Part shown: in pieces, positions 5,813 to 13,341 of the stretch
Numbering within the stretch: position 1 is the stretch's first letter
Layout of the letters: every line of letters starts with the position of its first letter
Source: Bacillota bacterium
GTDB taxonomy: Bacteria > Bacillota > Clostridia > Clostridiales > Clostridiaceae
Assembly (NCBI GenBank): GCA_023435985.1
Contig: JAEZKY010000190.1
Span: forward strand, 1-13,729
DNA length: 13,729 nucleotides
Direction: 5' to 3'
Notes under the pieces: generated by a model
What the model was told of the DNA's origin: nothing
Databases searched by the model: none
What the model saw: only the letters and a program-made list of their open reading frames with translations
Made by a program: the position numbers and the translations under genes

Positions 5813-6905
5813 TATTATGGTATTAACAAAAATTTGTTTGTAATTAATTATTTGAAGTATGATATTCAAATTACAAAAAAACTAGAAATAAAACAGAATA
5901 CAATAAATACAAGTGATATTTCCATAACATATGGAAGTATATGTGCATCTATAATAAAAAAATATGCTCCAGAGTCAAATATAAGTAGGGTAAAGATATT
6001 AAATCGTAAAAAGTAAAAAACAAACGGTTGATGATAAATATAAATTCAATCTATATCCATTAGATGGTGTAGATATATTGGCTAATGGAGTATATACTTT
6101 TAAAGATAAGTTTGAAGTATACAAACAAACTAATATGTCAAATAGCTTTGCAGCGCCAGTGATTACTGCAAAAGTGTATAATATTATGATAGAAAAAAAT
6201 ATATTTAAATTTGAAGAAATAAAGAGACGGATATATATGACATCTATTAATTACAAGAAATGTATATATAATCCTAAATTTTCAATGTATCCAAATTGGA
6301 TTAATAGCTATCATGAAATGGATTTAGAAAAAAAGTCTGTTGAATCAAAGAAAAGAAATATATCTTTTATAAATATGAAAAAAAGCAACAAATTGTTTAT
6401 TGATAATATTGATATAGAAAAAATAATAAATAAATTACAACACGAAAATATAGTTTGTCTATGTGATTCTTATATTACAAGGTTTCAATATAGAAAGTTA
6501 TTTATGTCTGTAAGCGAAAAGGTATGGCTTGATGAATTTTACAGTATGAATTTAAAAAAAAATTACCTAAAAAAATACTTCAAATTAATATACCCATAGT
6601 ATTGATTTGCAGTTATTGTGAAAATAATATTGCAAGTTAATTAAATAAATTAGTTTATTTTAAATATAATTGTGATTTGATCTTGTTAAATATTACAGAT
6701 AAATATATTCTAAAAAAATACAAAAAAATTGAATTATGATATTATTATAAAAATATATTCTCAAAGTGTAGAAAAGGAATCAAGAAATTGCATAGAGATA
6801 AATAAAATGGAATCTAATATCATAATAGAAAGTTTTAAAGAATTTGATATATCAGAATATGTAATTTATCAAATCGTTAGCAAAATGTTATCAAATAATG
6901 ATTAA
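5813..6905 (+). pseudogene. Decayed subtilisin-like (S8) serine protease gene of the peptide-maturation type
   Basis: Two open frames (5834-6016 and 6003-6599) and later pieces read as one eroded protein. The first carries ITYGSICASIIKKYAPE, which matches the His-motif region of clostridial subtilases (HGTICASIIKKYAPE) with the catalytic His changed to Tyr. The second carries the Ser-motif region SNSFAAPVITAKVYNIM, preceded by YKFNLYPLDGVDILANG. The Asp-motif region and the central oxyanion section are missing, so roughly a hundred or more residues are deleted around 6003-6020, where the frame also changes. After the stop at 6597-6599 a third frame continues (INIPIVLICSYCENN, one in-frame TAA at 6638, then CDLILLNITDKYILKKY). 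A fourth frame ends at 6905 (YSQSVEKESRNCIEINKMES...). An A7 run at 6569-6575 could explain one shift. The gene cannot make an active protease. Related subtilases sit in clostridial RiPP/bacteriocin clusters, and the ABC transporter downstream may be the survivor of one. Confidence 0.72.
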
Positions 6906-6925
6906 GATTAGTTTCTGCTAATTAT

Positions 6926-7019
6926 TATATATGTTGCAATTAGTTTATTACATTTTATATCTAATAATTTTCTCAGTATGTAATTTTTTGAATGTAAATT
7001 CATTATTGCAACATATATA
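6926..7019. repeat. 15-bp perfect inverted repeat in the ABC transporter leader
   Basis: TATATATGTTGCAAT (6926-6940) is repeated in inverse at 7005-7019, with 64 bases between. The right arm ends 6 bases before the AGGGAGG ribosome site of the ABC transporter. Inside the loop are further partial symmetries, ATTACAT against ATGTAAT and AATG-N6-CATT. It may be a paired regulator-binding site or an mRNA structure near the ribosome site. The interval 6906-7036 holds no gene and no clear promoter. Confidence 0.6.
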
Positions 7020-7036
7020 CAGAAAAGGGAGGAAGT

Positions 7037-7789
7037 ATGTTAATATTAAAAGTAAAAAAATTAAGGAAAGTTTATAATAATAAAACTGATGCAATTAACA
7101 ATATTGACTTTGAAATCAACCAAGGTGAGTTTATTGGTATAATGGGACCATCGGGAAGTGGGAAAACTACTTTGTTAAATATTCTTAGCGGAATAGTTAA
7201 ACCTACATCTGGTGAAATCGAAATTTTAGGACAAAATGTAAAGCGTATCTCTAAGAATGAAATGACATTCTTTAGGCGTAAACATTTAGGATTTGTATTT
7301 CAAGATTTCAATCTGTTAGACAGCCTTACTTTGGAAGAAAATATAATGCTTCCGTTAAGTTTAGAGAGTTACGAAGAGGAAGAAATGAATAAAAAAATTA
7401 ACAAAGTTATAAAAATGCTAAATATTGAAAGTGCTAAAGATAAATATCCTTCCTCAGTTTCTGGAGGTCAACAGCAGAGAACAGCTATAGGCAGAGCTAT
7501 AATTAATGAACCTGATATTATATTTGCAGATGAGCCTACAGGTAATTTAGATTGGGACTCTTCTAAAATTGTTATGAACCATTTTGAAAAACTAAATTTA
7601 CAAAATAAAAATACTATACTGGTTGTAACCCATGATCCATTTACAGCAAGTTATTGTAATAGAATAATTTTTATTAAAGATGGAATGATTCACTCTGAAA
7701 TAGAAAACAAAGAAGGTGATAAAGAAAAATTTTTAAATACAATACTGAAACATCTTAATGATATTGGAGATGATAAAAATGAACTTTAG
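7037..7789 (+). CDS. BceA-like ABC transporter ATP-binding protein
   Basis: The 250-residue ATPase energises the permease encoded next to it at the cytoplasmic face of the membrane. Walker A is GPSGSGKTT (37-45), the Q-loop is Gln89 in FVFQDFNLLD, the signature is SGGQQQR (142-148), Walker B is IIFADEP (161-167), and the switch His is 199 in VVTHD. The FQDFNLLDSLTLEENIMLPL stretch is typical of the MacB/LolD/BceA group that works with FtsX-type permeases. AGGGAGG at 7026-7032 precedes ATG 7037. It overlaps the permease gene by 11 bases, so translation is coupled. BceAB systems remove or sense cell-wall-active peptides such as bacitracin and lantibiotics. They normally sit by a BceRS two-component system, which is absent here. 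The upstream protease remnant suggests self-immunity to a lost peptide, as an inference. Confidence 0.93.
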   Translation: MLILKVKKLRKVYNNKTDAINNIDFEINQGEFIGIMGPSGSGKTTLLNILSGIVKPTSGEIEILGQNVKRISKNEMTFFRRKHLGFVFQDFNLLDSLTLEENIMLPLSLESYEEEEMNKKINKVIKMLNIESAKDKYPSSVSGGQQQRTAIGRAIINEPDIIFADEPTGNLDWDSSKIVMNHFEKLNLQNKNTILVVTHDPFTASYCNRIIFIKDGMIHSEIENKEGDKEKFLNTILKHLNDIGDDKNEL

Positions 7790-9677
7790 TAAACTTTCAT
7801 TAAGGATGTTTAAATCCAATATAAAAAGGTATGCATTATATTTTTTATGTAGCGGATTTATAACTATGGTACTTTTTTTATATTTAACCATTTATACCAA
7901 TAAAGATTTTAATGATCCATATAAAGTGGATTCTTTCATATCAAGTAATTTAATTGCTCCAACTTTAGTATTATGTATATTTTCAGCATGCTTTATAATT
8001 TATGCTCATAATTATTTTATTAAGTTTAGAAAAAAAGATTTTGGGCTTTTTATGATAATAGGAATGACTGAAAATGATATAAGAAAAATTATTATATTAG
8101 AAAATATATTGATTTCTATTACATCAATTTTAACAGGAATTGTTATAGGAACGTGTTTTTCAAAGATATTTTATTTTATTATTTCAGAAATAATTAATAT
8201 AAAGATAGATTTTTCGGTAAATATTAAAAGTTATTTATATACAATAATATTTTTAGGATCAGTAAATTTAATTATGATTTTTAAAAGTTGCATATTTGTC
8301 CCAAGTAATCAAATCATAAATTTATTAAAAGCAGAGAGACGTGAAGAAAAAAACTTATTTGGAAAGCCATTGTTGGGAATTTTGGGTATTATACTTATAA
8401 GCAGTCAATGCATTTGGATGTTTAATAAGAAATTTCCAATATCATTTTCAGCAATAATAATAATTAATATACTAGCTGTATATTTAGTAATATCTAACAT
8501 ACATTGGTTTTGTCTAAAGATTTTTAAAGCTAACTTTTTTAGAAATGTAATTTGGATAAATAATTTAAGGCATACAATAGGAAGTTCAAAGAAAATTATT
8601 TTTTCAATAACTTTACTTATCACTGTGGTAGTATATTTTATAAGCTTTAGTTATACTGCTAATGAGTCATTTAATCAAAATGTTATCATAAAAAATCCAT
8701 ATGATCTAGCTTATGGAGAGCTTTTTAATAAGAATAAAATATCTGAAGAAAATTTAAAGAATATTCTTAATAGTAGTGATACAAAAGTAAAATCAATAAA
8801 TAATTTAGAAATTATTTATCAAAGACCGATAGTTATAATTTCTAGTAAATCATTAAATAATCTAACAGGTAATAACTTTAGTGTAGAAAAAGGAAAGTAT
8901 ATATGTCTCCTTCAAATAAATAGAAATGATGGATATATTCATAAAGAGCAGGAGCTTAAAACTTATTCAATAAACAATGTAACATATACTTCTCAAGAGA
9001 AAATAGAGAATATATTATTCAATAATCTAAAGGTATTGAATAGTTCATATTATTTAATATTTAATGATGAAGATTATAAAGAAATAAAAAACTCAATAAA
9101 TTCAACTCTTATAGGAAATATTAAATTAATTAATTTTGATGATTGGAGTAAATCAGAAAATGTAATAAATAATTTAACAAATGAATTAGGAAACTATAAT
9201 AGGTTAAATACGGAACAATTCTTTAGCAATAAAAATTATGATGATATGGAATTTAAACCTGTTTCAAAAATTGCTGATTATATGTTATCCAAAGAATCTA
9301 ATCAATTGTTAATTTTTTTACTATGTTTTGTTTTTATATTATTCTTTATATCCTGTAATTTAATGATACACTTTAAGCTTTTAACAGAATTCCAACAGGA
9401 AAAAATTAAATATGAAAAGCTTAATAAAATTGGTTTCTCAGAAAAAGATATCTCATTAAATATATCGAAAGAGTTAAGCATAATCTTCTTGATACCATGC
9501 ATAGCAGGTATGTGTATGGGAACTTATTTTATATATTTAAAGATACTTTCAATTGGAATTGGTAAATTTAATGAAATAAACTATGCATTAGGAACAGGAA
9601 TCATATATATTATATTAGAATTAATATTCTATATATTTTATAAAAAGCATTATATTAAAAAAATATTGTTGGACTAA
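7779..9677 (+). CDS. BceB-like FtsX-domain ABC transporter permease
   Basis: The start chosen is ATG 7779, with GGAG at 7766-7769, rather than the in-frame ATG at 7758. It gives MNFSKLSLRMFKSNIKRY, the usual N-terminus of this family, and 632 residues. About ten membrane helices are visible: one near 18-41, a group of six between about 58 and 298, and three more from about 518 to the end. The outer domain between helices seven and eight (about 300-515) is Asn-rich and Lys-rich, as expected for BceB-type permeases, and would bind the peptide or its lipid target. The conserved motif after helix two, FRKKDFGLFMIIGM, fits the family. It forms a complex with the preceding ATPase. Base composition is extremely AT-rich. 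No stop or frameshift is seen, so the transporter appears functional although its neighbours are decayed. Confidence 0.92.
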   Translation: MNFSKLSLRMFKSNIKRYALYFLCSGFITMVLFLYLTIYTNKDFNDPYKVDSFISSNLIAPTLVLCIFSACFIIYAHNYFIKFRKKDFGLFMIIGMTENDIRKIIILENILISITSILTGIVIGTCFSKIFYFIISEIINIKIDFSVNIKSYLYTIIFLGSVNLIMIFKSCIFVPSNQIINLLKAERREEKNLFGKPLLGILGIILISSQCIWMFNKKFPISFSAIIIINILAVYLVISNIHWFCLKIFKANFFRNVIWINNLRHTIGSSKKIIFSITLLITVVVYFISFSYTANESFNQNVIIKNPYDLAYGELFNKNKISEENLKNILNSSDTKVKSINNLEIIYQRPIVIISSKSLNNLTGNNFSVEKGKYICLLQINRNDGYIHKEQELKTYSINNVTYTSQEKIENILFNNLKVLNSSYYLIFNDEDYKEIKNSINSTLIGNIKLINFDDWSKSENVINNLTNELGNYNRLNTEQFFSNKNYDDMEFKPVSKIADYMLSKESNQLLIFLLCFVFILFFISCNLMIHFKLLTEFQQEKIKYEKLNKIGFSEKDISLNISKELSIIFLIPCIAGMCMGTYFIYLKILSIGIGKFNEINYALGTGIIYIILELIFYIFYKKHYIKKILLD

Positions 9678-9719
9678 TTGTAAAGTGGAATTAAGCTAGT
9701 TAGAAAATCTATAGTGACT

Positions 9720-9801
9720 ATTCTGTGTTATGATTTAATCGCAAAAACAAAACATACACGGCGGATAATCACTATGGATTACCTAAATAATAACACAGAA
9801 T
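9720..9801. repeat. 12-bp perfect inverted repeat around the IS30 remnant start
   Basis: ATTCTGTGTTAT (9720-9731) and ATAACACAGAAT (9790-9801) are perfect inverse copies 58 bases apart, with the ATG of the transposase remnant at 9774 between them. AGTGA/TCACT flanks extend the symmetry with a small bulge. It may be a control hairpin of the former element or part of an end. Confidence 0.45.
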
Positions 9802-9985
9802 CACTTAAGAATAAACATTTAAATTTTGAATAACGCATGATTATCTAACTTCGTATCAAGGACGGATTCTCAGCATATAAGATAGTCAAAGAGCTAAAGC
9901 GTTCAATAAATACTATTCTAACTTACAATGTGAAACTACTACTCAAATTAAGCAAGGAAATTATACTAAAATGTACAAATGAGCG
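9774..9985 (+). pseudogene. IS30-family transposase remnant, N-terminal fragment
   Basis: From ATG 9774 the frame reads MDYLNNNTESLKNKHLNFE, a stop, RMII, a second stop, then RIKDGFSAYKIVKELKRSIN. This is the N-terminal helix-turn-helix region of clostridial IS30 transposases. About 50 codons later the similarity moves to another frame (ETTTQIKQGNYTKMY), showing a frameshift near 9930. The DDE catalytic domain is missing and the sequence after about 9985 no longer resembles it. Intact members are about 330-400 residues. The element is dead. It lies between the ABC transporter and another gene scrap, consistent with insertion and deletion events having shaped this stretch. Confidence 0.65.
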
Positions 9986-10011
9986 TCATAATGGGGGGGA
10001 AGACCTGTTTG

Positions 10012-10152
10012 ATGTATTACATGATTTATGGAGAAGTGATGCATGCGCATAAAGAAAAGGGTTCCCTGGACTTGCCATCACAGGATAGAGATAAAGTTTA
10101 TTGGAAGGTGAGAGCATGTACATTGGCGGCGCCATGTAGAAAAAATGGTTAA
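10012..10152 (+). other. Unidentified 46-residue open frame
   Basis: ATG 10012 begins MYYMIYGEVMHAHKEKGSLD and the frame continues to TAA 10150-10152. A GGGGGGA stretch lies upstream at a distance long for a ribosome site. The sequence is less AT-rich than its surroundings and I do not recognise it. Given gene debris on both sides it is more likely part of a lost gene than a working peptide. Confidence 0.25.
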
Positions 10153-10373
10153 CAAGCGTAACAATTTTGGATGGTATAACAAGCATAAATCAGTCTGAAT
10201 TCCAAGGCTGCATTAATTTAATAAGCGTAAAAATTCCTAATAGCGTAACAAGTATAGGAAGCGATGCATTTGAATTTTGTGATAAATCAAAATTTTATGT
10301 AGGTAGTGAAGCAACGAAACAACTTTTAGTTAATTCTGGTGTAAGTGAAAGCCAAGTCATAGTAAGTGCTTAA
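10140..10373 (+). pseudogene. C-terminal fragment of a BspA-like leucine-rich-repeat surface protein
   Basis: The frame is open from 10140, just after an in-frame TAG, to TAA 10371-10373. It contains one and a half LRR_5/BspA repeats: LTSVTILDGITSINQSEFQGC, then the classic ISVKIPNSVTSIGSDAFEFC. It closes with the tail EATKQLLVNSGVSESQVIVSA, seen at the end of such clostridial proteins. Whole members have several to many repeats and a signal peptide for secretion, and are thought to bind surfaces or host components. Here no signal peptide, start codon or ribosome site is found, so this is a leftover end, still followed by its terminator. Confidence 0.7.
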
Positions 10374-10419
10374 AAATAAACAATAACTAAGGAATAATCA
10401 AAAAAATAAATAGTTCTAT

Positions 10420-10447
10420 AGAGTAGTGTAAAAGCTACTCTGTTTTT
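10420..10447 (+). terminator. Intrinsic terminator after the LRR fragment
   Basis: AGAGTAG (10420-10426) pairs with CTACTCT (10435-10441) around an 8-base loop and is followed by TTTTT at 10443-10447. Confidence 0.75.
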
Positions 10448-10515
10448 ATAAACAAAGTTTATATTCTACTCATTATTGGTTCTTACATTTTTAGCAGAAG
10501 AGCAAAAGCATGAGC

Positions 10516-10555
10516 TAAATAAAAAAGGATAACCACGAAAAACGCGGTTATCCTT
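10516..10555 (-). terminator. Terminator of the leftward regulator gene
   Basis: A 10-bp perfect stem (10525-10534 with 10546-10555) plus two more pairs closes an AAAAA loop. On the minus strand it is followed by a T-run (complement of 10520-10526). Its first arm overlaps the stop codon of the regulator gene at 10548-10550. Confidence 0.85.
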
Positions 10556-11861
10556 CTAAGAGGCTTCCCTCACTGTCGAGAAACAGTAGCTCATAGTACT
10601 TTTGGGGTCTTCCTTTGCCGCTGTCTCTTTTTTCAAATACCGTTCTCGCATATTCCTTTTCTTCGATTTTGTTAAGAATACGGTTTGCGCCTCTGACGGT
10701 GATGGACAGGCATTGGGCGACATCCTCAGAGGATAATTTGTTTGTTCTCATAATTTCTGCATAATACATGATTTTCTGTAGATTAATGTTATTTATTCCA
10801 ATGCGTTTGGCCAATGCCATGATTGCTGGATCGCCCTTTTCAGAGAACTGTATAACATTCATGTTCTGCATTGGGCCGATGACCTTCTGATCCTCGTTTA
10901 TAAAAAAGCTGCAGCTGCCTGTAAATGCATTGGCTTGACGGTGAGCTCTGATGGCGTTTTCATTAGCCTGATAATATTCATGGCCCGAGCCCCATCCGAT
11001 TATTACCTTGTCGTTTGCATTCTCCTCCAAATATTTCAATAGTGCACAGTTCTGCGCATTAGAGGTGATTTTAATAAAATTTCCGTAGGTGGTGTATAGT
11101 TTGACAAAGCCTTCCGAGACTTGAGCCGTATCTGGAAGATTCACACTGCGCAGAAACCTGCCGGCTAGCACTTTCAGCTCATGAAGTTGCTCTTCGGACT
11201 GTGGATGCGCCGTTTCGATCGATAAGCATGCCACAACTGCACTCCTGCTCTTGAGCTCGAGGATTGTAATTTCGTTGATGATCCCACTTATGGTTTCTTT
11301 AACGTTTTCCAAAGTGGGTCGTATTAAGATATACCTTACCCCGTGTTTTTTTAGTTCTGGAACAAAGTGGCTGAATGCCGTAATCGACAAGTCTATTTTA
11401 TTCTCTTCCCACAGTGTTATATGGTTTTCAAGCATTGTTTCAACTCTTTCGAACAGATTATCGCTATCAATAGGCTTTCCCTGATGAGTCAGATACTTTT
11501 GGAATTCACTGAAAGAATCGATAATATATGCAAAATCCACATAAATTCTTGATATGTCAAGCCCCGGTTCAGTAAGCAGCAGCCTAAATAGTTCTCTGTA
11601 AAGAAGGGTTTCATTATCCTGCAAAATGTGCGTAGGTACTTTCGTATCTAAACATTCCTTATCTATTGACTCGTAAAGAAGCCTGCCGCTGATAACAAAT
11701 CCGTCCACCGAATCTAAGTTTTTTAGATATAAGTCTTTTGTTTCCCTAAAGTTACTGATCGTAAGAATCCGAAACTTACATACCGACTGCAATTCTTCTT
11801 CAATTTCACGGAAATAGTCTATATAAGATTCCGTCGTGATTATACCAAGTCTGATTTTCAT
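10548..11861 (-). CDS. Three-part transcriptional regulator with a degenerate cyclase-like domain and C-terminal winged helix
   Basis: The 437-residue protein starts at ATG 11859-11861 after AAAGGAA. Residues 1 to about 205 form an alpha/beta region (KIRLGIITTESYIDYFREIEEE..., later LSITAFSHFVPELKKHGVRY) that looks like a PrpR-N or periplasmic-binding type sensor. From about 206 to 335 the strand-helix pattern resembles a nucleotide-cyclase (GGDEF-like) fold. TTYGNF occupies the place of GGDEF, and IGWGSGHEYYQANENAIRAH the strand and helix after it, so catalysis is unlikely and ligand sensing more so. The end (about 370-430) is a winged helix: LSSEDVAQCLSITVRGANRILNKIEEKEY. It is divergent from an amidohydrolase-crotonase operon whose promoter carries three repeats, so it is the probable operon regulator. 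I do not know a named homologue. Its GC content is higher than in the central region. Confidence 0.75.
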   Translation of the reverse strand: MKIRLGIITTESYIDYFREIEEELQSVCKFRILTISNFRETKDLYLKNLDSVDGFVISGRLLYESIDKECLDTKVPTHILQDNETLLYRELFRLLLTEPGLDISRIYVDFAYIIDSFSEFQKYLTHQGKPIDSDNLFERVETMLENHITLWEENKIDLSITAFSHFVPELKKHGVRYILIRPTLENVKETISGIINEITILELKSRSAVVACLSIETAHPQSEEQLHELKVLAGRFLRSVNLPDTAQVSEGFVKLYTTYGNFIKITSNAQNCALLKYLEENANDKVIIGWGSGHEYYQANENAIRAHRQANAFTGSCSFFINEDQKVIGPMQNMNVIQFSEKGDPAIMALAKRIGINNINLQKIMYYAEIMRTNKLSSEDVAQCLSITVRGANRILNKIEEKEYARTVFEKRDSGKGRPQKYYELLFLDSEGSLLEG

Positions 11862-11895
11862 GGCAAATTCCTTTCATAAACAATTAATGACATGA

Positions 11896-11924
11896 ATTAT
11901 AACATAAAAAATGTGATATTTCAA
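11896..11924 (-). promoter_or_regulatory. Promoter of the leftward regulator gene
   Basis: TTGAAA (complement of 11919-11924) and TATAAT (complement of 11896-11901) are separated by 17 bases, ending about 35 bases before the start codon. None of the TGTTCTTAAA repeats lies inside it, although the nearest is only about 25 bases upstream. Confidence 0.7.
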
Positions 11925-11949
11925 TGATGCCAGTAGTTGGAAAAAAATA

Positions 11950-12027
11950 TGTTCTTAAAATGTCTTATTTTATTATTGACAACTTTTTGTTCTTAAAGTA
12001 CAATAAAAGTGTTCTTAAAATGTCTTA
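11950..12027 (+). repeat. Three direct TGTTCTTAAA repeats over the operon promoter
   Basis: The 18-base unit TGTTCTTAAAATGTCTTA occurs exactly at 11950-11967 and 12010-12027. A shorter copy sharing TGTTCTTAAA lies at 11988-11998. The first copy is upstream of the -35 box, the second sits between the -35 and -10 boxes, and the third covers the predicted start site. Such placement strongly suggests regulator binding, most likely repression, by the divergent regulator. Confidence 0.75.
11976..12004 (+). promoter_or_regulatory. Promoter of the amidohydrolase-crotonase operon
   Basis: A perfect TTGACA (11976-11981) and TACAAT (11999-12004, 5/6 match) are separated by exactly 17 bases. Transcription should begin near 12011, giving a leader of about 85 bases and showing that any translation start upstream of that point is unlikely. 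Confidence 0.8.
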
Positions 12028-12095
12028 AAATAAAAAACAAGAAAATTTTAATCTGTTATTCACTAATACAATCTATTTTTAAGGAGGTGTTAATT

Positions 12096-13310
12096 TTGGC
12101 TGAAAAAACTGAAGAATTTTTAAATATGGCTAATCAGTTACAGGAAAAATTGGTCATGTACAGACATCATCTTCATTCGATTCCGGAACTTGATCTAAGT
12201 TTACCTGGGACAACTGCTTATGTAAAAGAGGCGTTGGAGTTGATTGGCCTTAAGCCCACTCCCGTGGGAGAATCAGGCTTAATGGTAACCATCGGCGGAC
12301 AACGCCCCGGGAAGGTGATCCTTATTCGTGCAGATATGGATGCGCTGCCAATTAAAGAAGAAACGGAGCTTCCTTTTGCGTCATCCAACGGAAATATGCA
12401 TGCATGCGGTCACGACATGCATACTTCAATGCTGCTAGGCGCTGCAGAGATACTAAAGGCAAGTGAAGGGCAGCTTTTAGGAACGGTCAAACTTATGTTT
12501 CAGCCGGGCGAAGAAACCTTGCATGGTGCCAAGATGATGCTTGAAAATGGGATACTCGAAAATCCTAAAGTGGATGCGGCAATGATGCTACATGTAATGA
12601 CAGGAATTCCGTTTCCCACTGGGTTATTTATTACGCCTGAGGCTGGAGGAGCGAGTTCAGCTTCTTCAGATTGGTTCGAAGTCATCATCCGAGGAAAAGG
12701 CGCACATGGAGCGATGCCTAATGCTGCAGTTGATCCATTAAATGTAGTTGCTCATCTTCATCTGGCACTCCAGGGTATCATAAGCCGTGAAATCTCGCCA
12801 ACTGATAGTGCAGTCCTTACGGTTGGAGTGATGGAAGGCGGAACTACAAACAACGTGATTTCCGATACTGCTAGGATGAAAGGCAGTGTACGCACTTTTG
12901 ACTCTGTATTGCGGGAAAAAATCGAAACCCGTATCCGGGAAATTTCCACAGGCATTGCGGAAACATTTAATGCAAAGGCAGAGGTGATTTATACCAGGGG
13001 CTGTCCCGAAATAAAAAATGACAGCGAGCTTAGCCGTCAAATGAGAACCACTATAGCAAACACTTTTGGTGCAGATTCCTATATCTATCTATCACAACTA
13101 ACACCCGGTGGTAAATTAATGGGATCTGAAGACTTCTCATTTGTAACGCAAGAGGTGCCAAGTATCTCGGTGTTTATTAATGCAGGCAATGCTAAAGAAG
13201 GTTATAGTTACCCTATGCACCATCCAAAGGCGATATTCTCGGATGATGTGCTTAAGAAAGGTGCTGCTGCTTACGCGGCTTTTGCCAGAGATTGGCTTGA
13301 AAATAATTAA
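12096..13310 (+). CDS. M20D-family metal-dependent amidohydrolase (hippurate hydrolase / N-acyl amino acid hydrolase type)
   Basis: The start chosen is TTG 12096, which follows AGGAGG (12082-12087) by 8 bases; the frame is open further upstream, but that region is promoter. The 404-residue enzyme would hydrolyse amide-linked conjugates such as N-acyl or N-aroyl amino acids in the cytoplasm using two divalent metal ions. Visible motifs are RADMDALPI (78-86), the ligand motif HACGHDMH (102-109, with Cys104, His106 and Asp107), QPGEE with Glu139-Glu140, LHVMTGIP with His166, the central dimerisation domain with KGAHGAMP, GSEDFSF, and MHHPKAIF with His375/376. Length and motifs are complete. It is the first gene of an operon with a crotonase-family gene 31 bases downstream. 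This suggests that it releases or prepares a substrate for that enzyme. TTG starts are a minority choice and may lower expression. Confidence 0.9.
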   Translation: MAEKTEEFLNMANQLQEKLVMYRHHLHSIPELDLSLPGTTAYVKEALELIGLKPTPVGESGLMVTIGGQRPGKVILIRADMDALPIKEETELPFASSNGNMHACGHDMHTSMLLGAAEILKASEGQLLGTVKLMFQPGEETLHGAKMMLENGILENPKVDAAMMLHVMTGIPFPTGLFITPEAGGASSASSDWFEVIIRGKGAHGAMPNAAVDPLNVVAHLHLALQGIISREISPTDSAVLTVGVMEGGTTNNVISDTARMKGSVRTFDSVLREKIETRIREISTGIAETFNAKAEVIYTRGCPEIKNDSELSRQMRTTIANTFGADSYIYLSQLTPGGKLMGSEDFSFVTQEVPSISVFINAGNAKEGYSYPMHHPKAIFSDDVLKKGAAAYAAFARDWLENN

Positions 13311-13341
13311 TAATATTAAAACAAAATTAGGAGGAATTAAA

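Noticed and set aside
7758..7778. Earlier ATG for the BceB-like permease
   Set aside because: The ATG at 7779 has better ribosome-site spacing and yields the standard family N-terminus.
9986..10186. Leftward 66-codon open frame
   Set aside because: It overlaps gene debris on the other strand, has no ribosome site and resembles nothing; it is likely chance.
11950..12027. Possible CRISPR-like array
   Set aside because: There are only three copies at unequal spacing (38 and 22 bases), one of them partial, placed on promoter elements with no cas genes; operators explain them.
12009..12095. N-terminal extension of the amidohydrolase from the GTG at 12009
   Set aside because: It overlaps the predicted transcription start and the third operator repeat, has no ribosome site, and the family N-terminus fits the TTG at 12096 behind AGGAGG.
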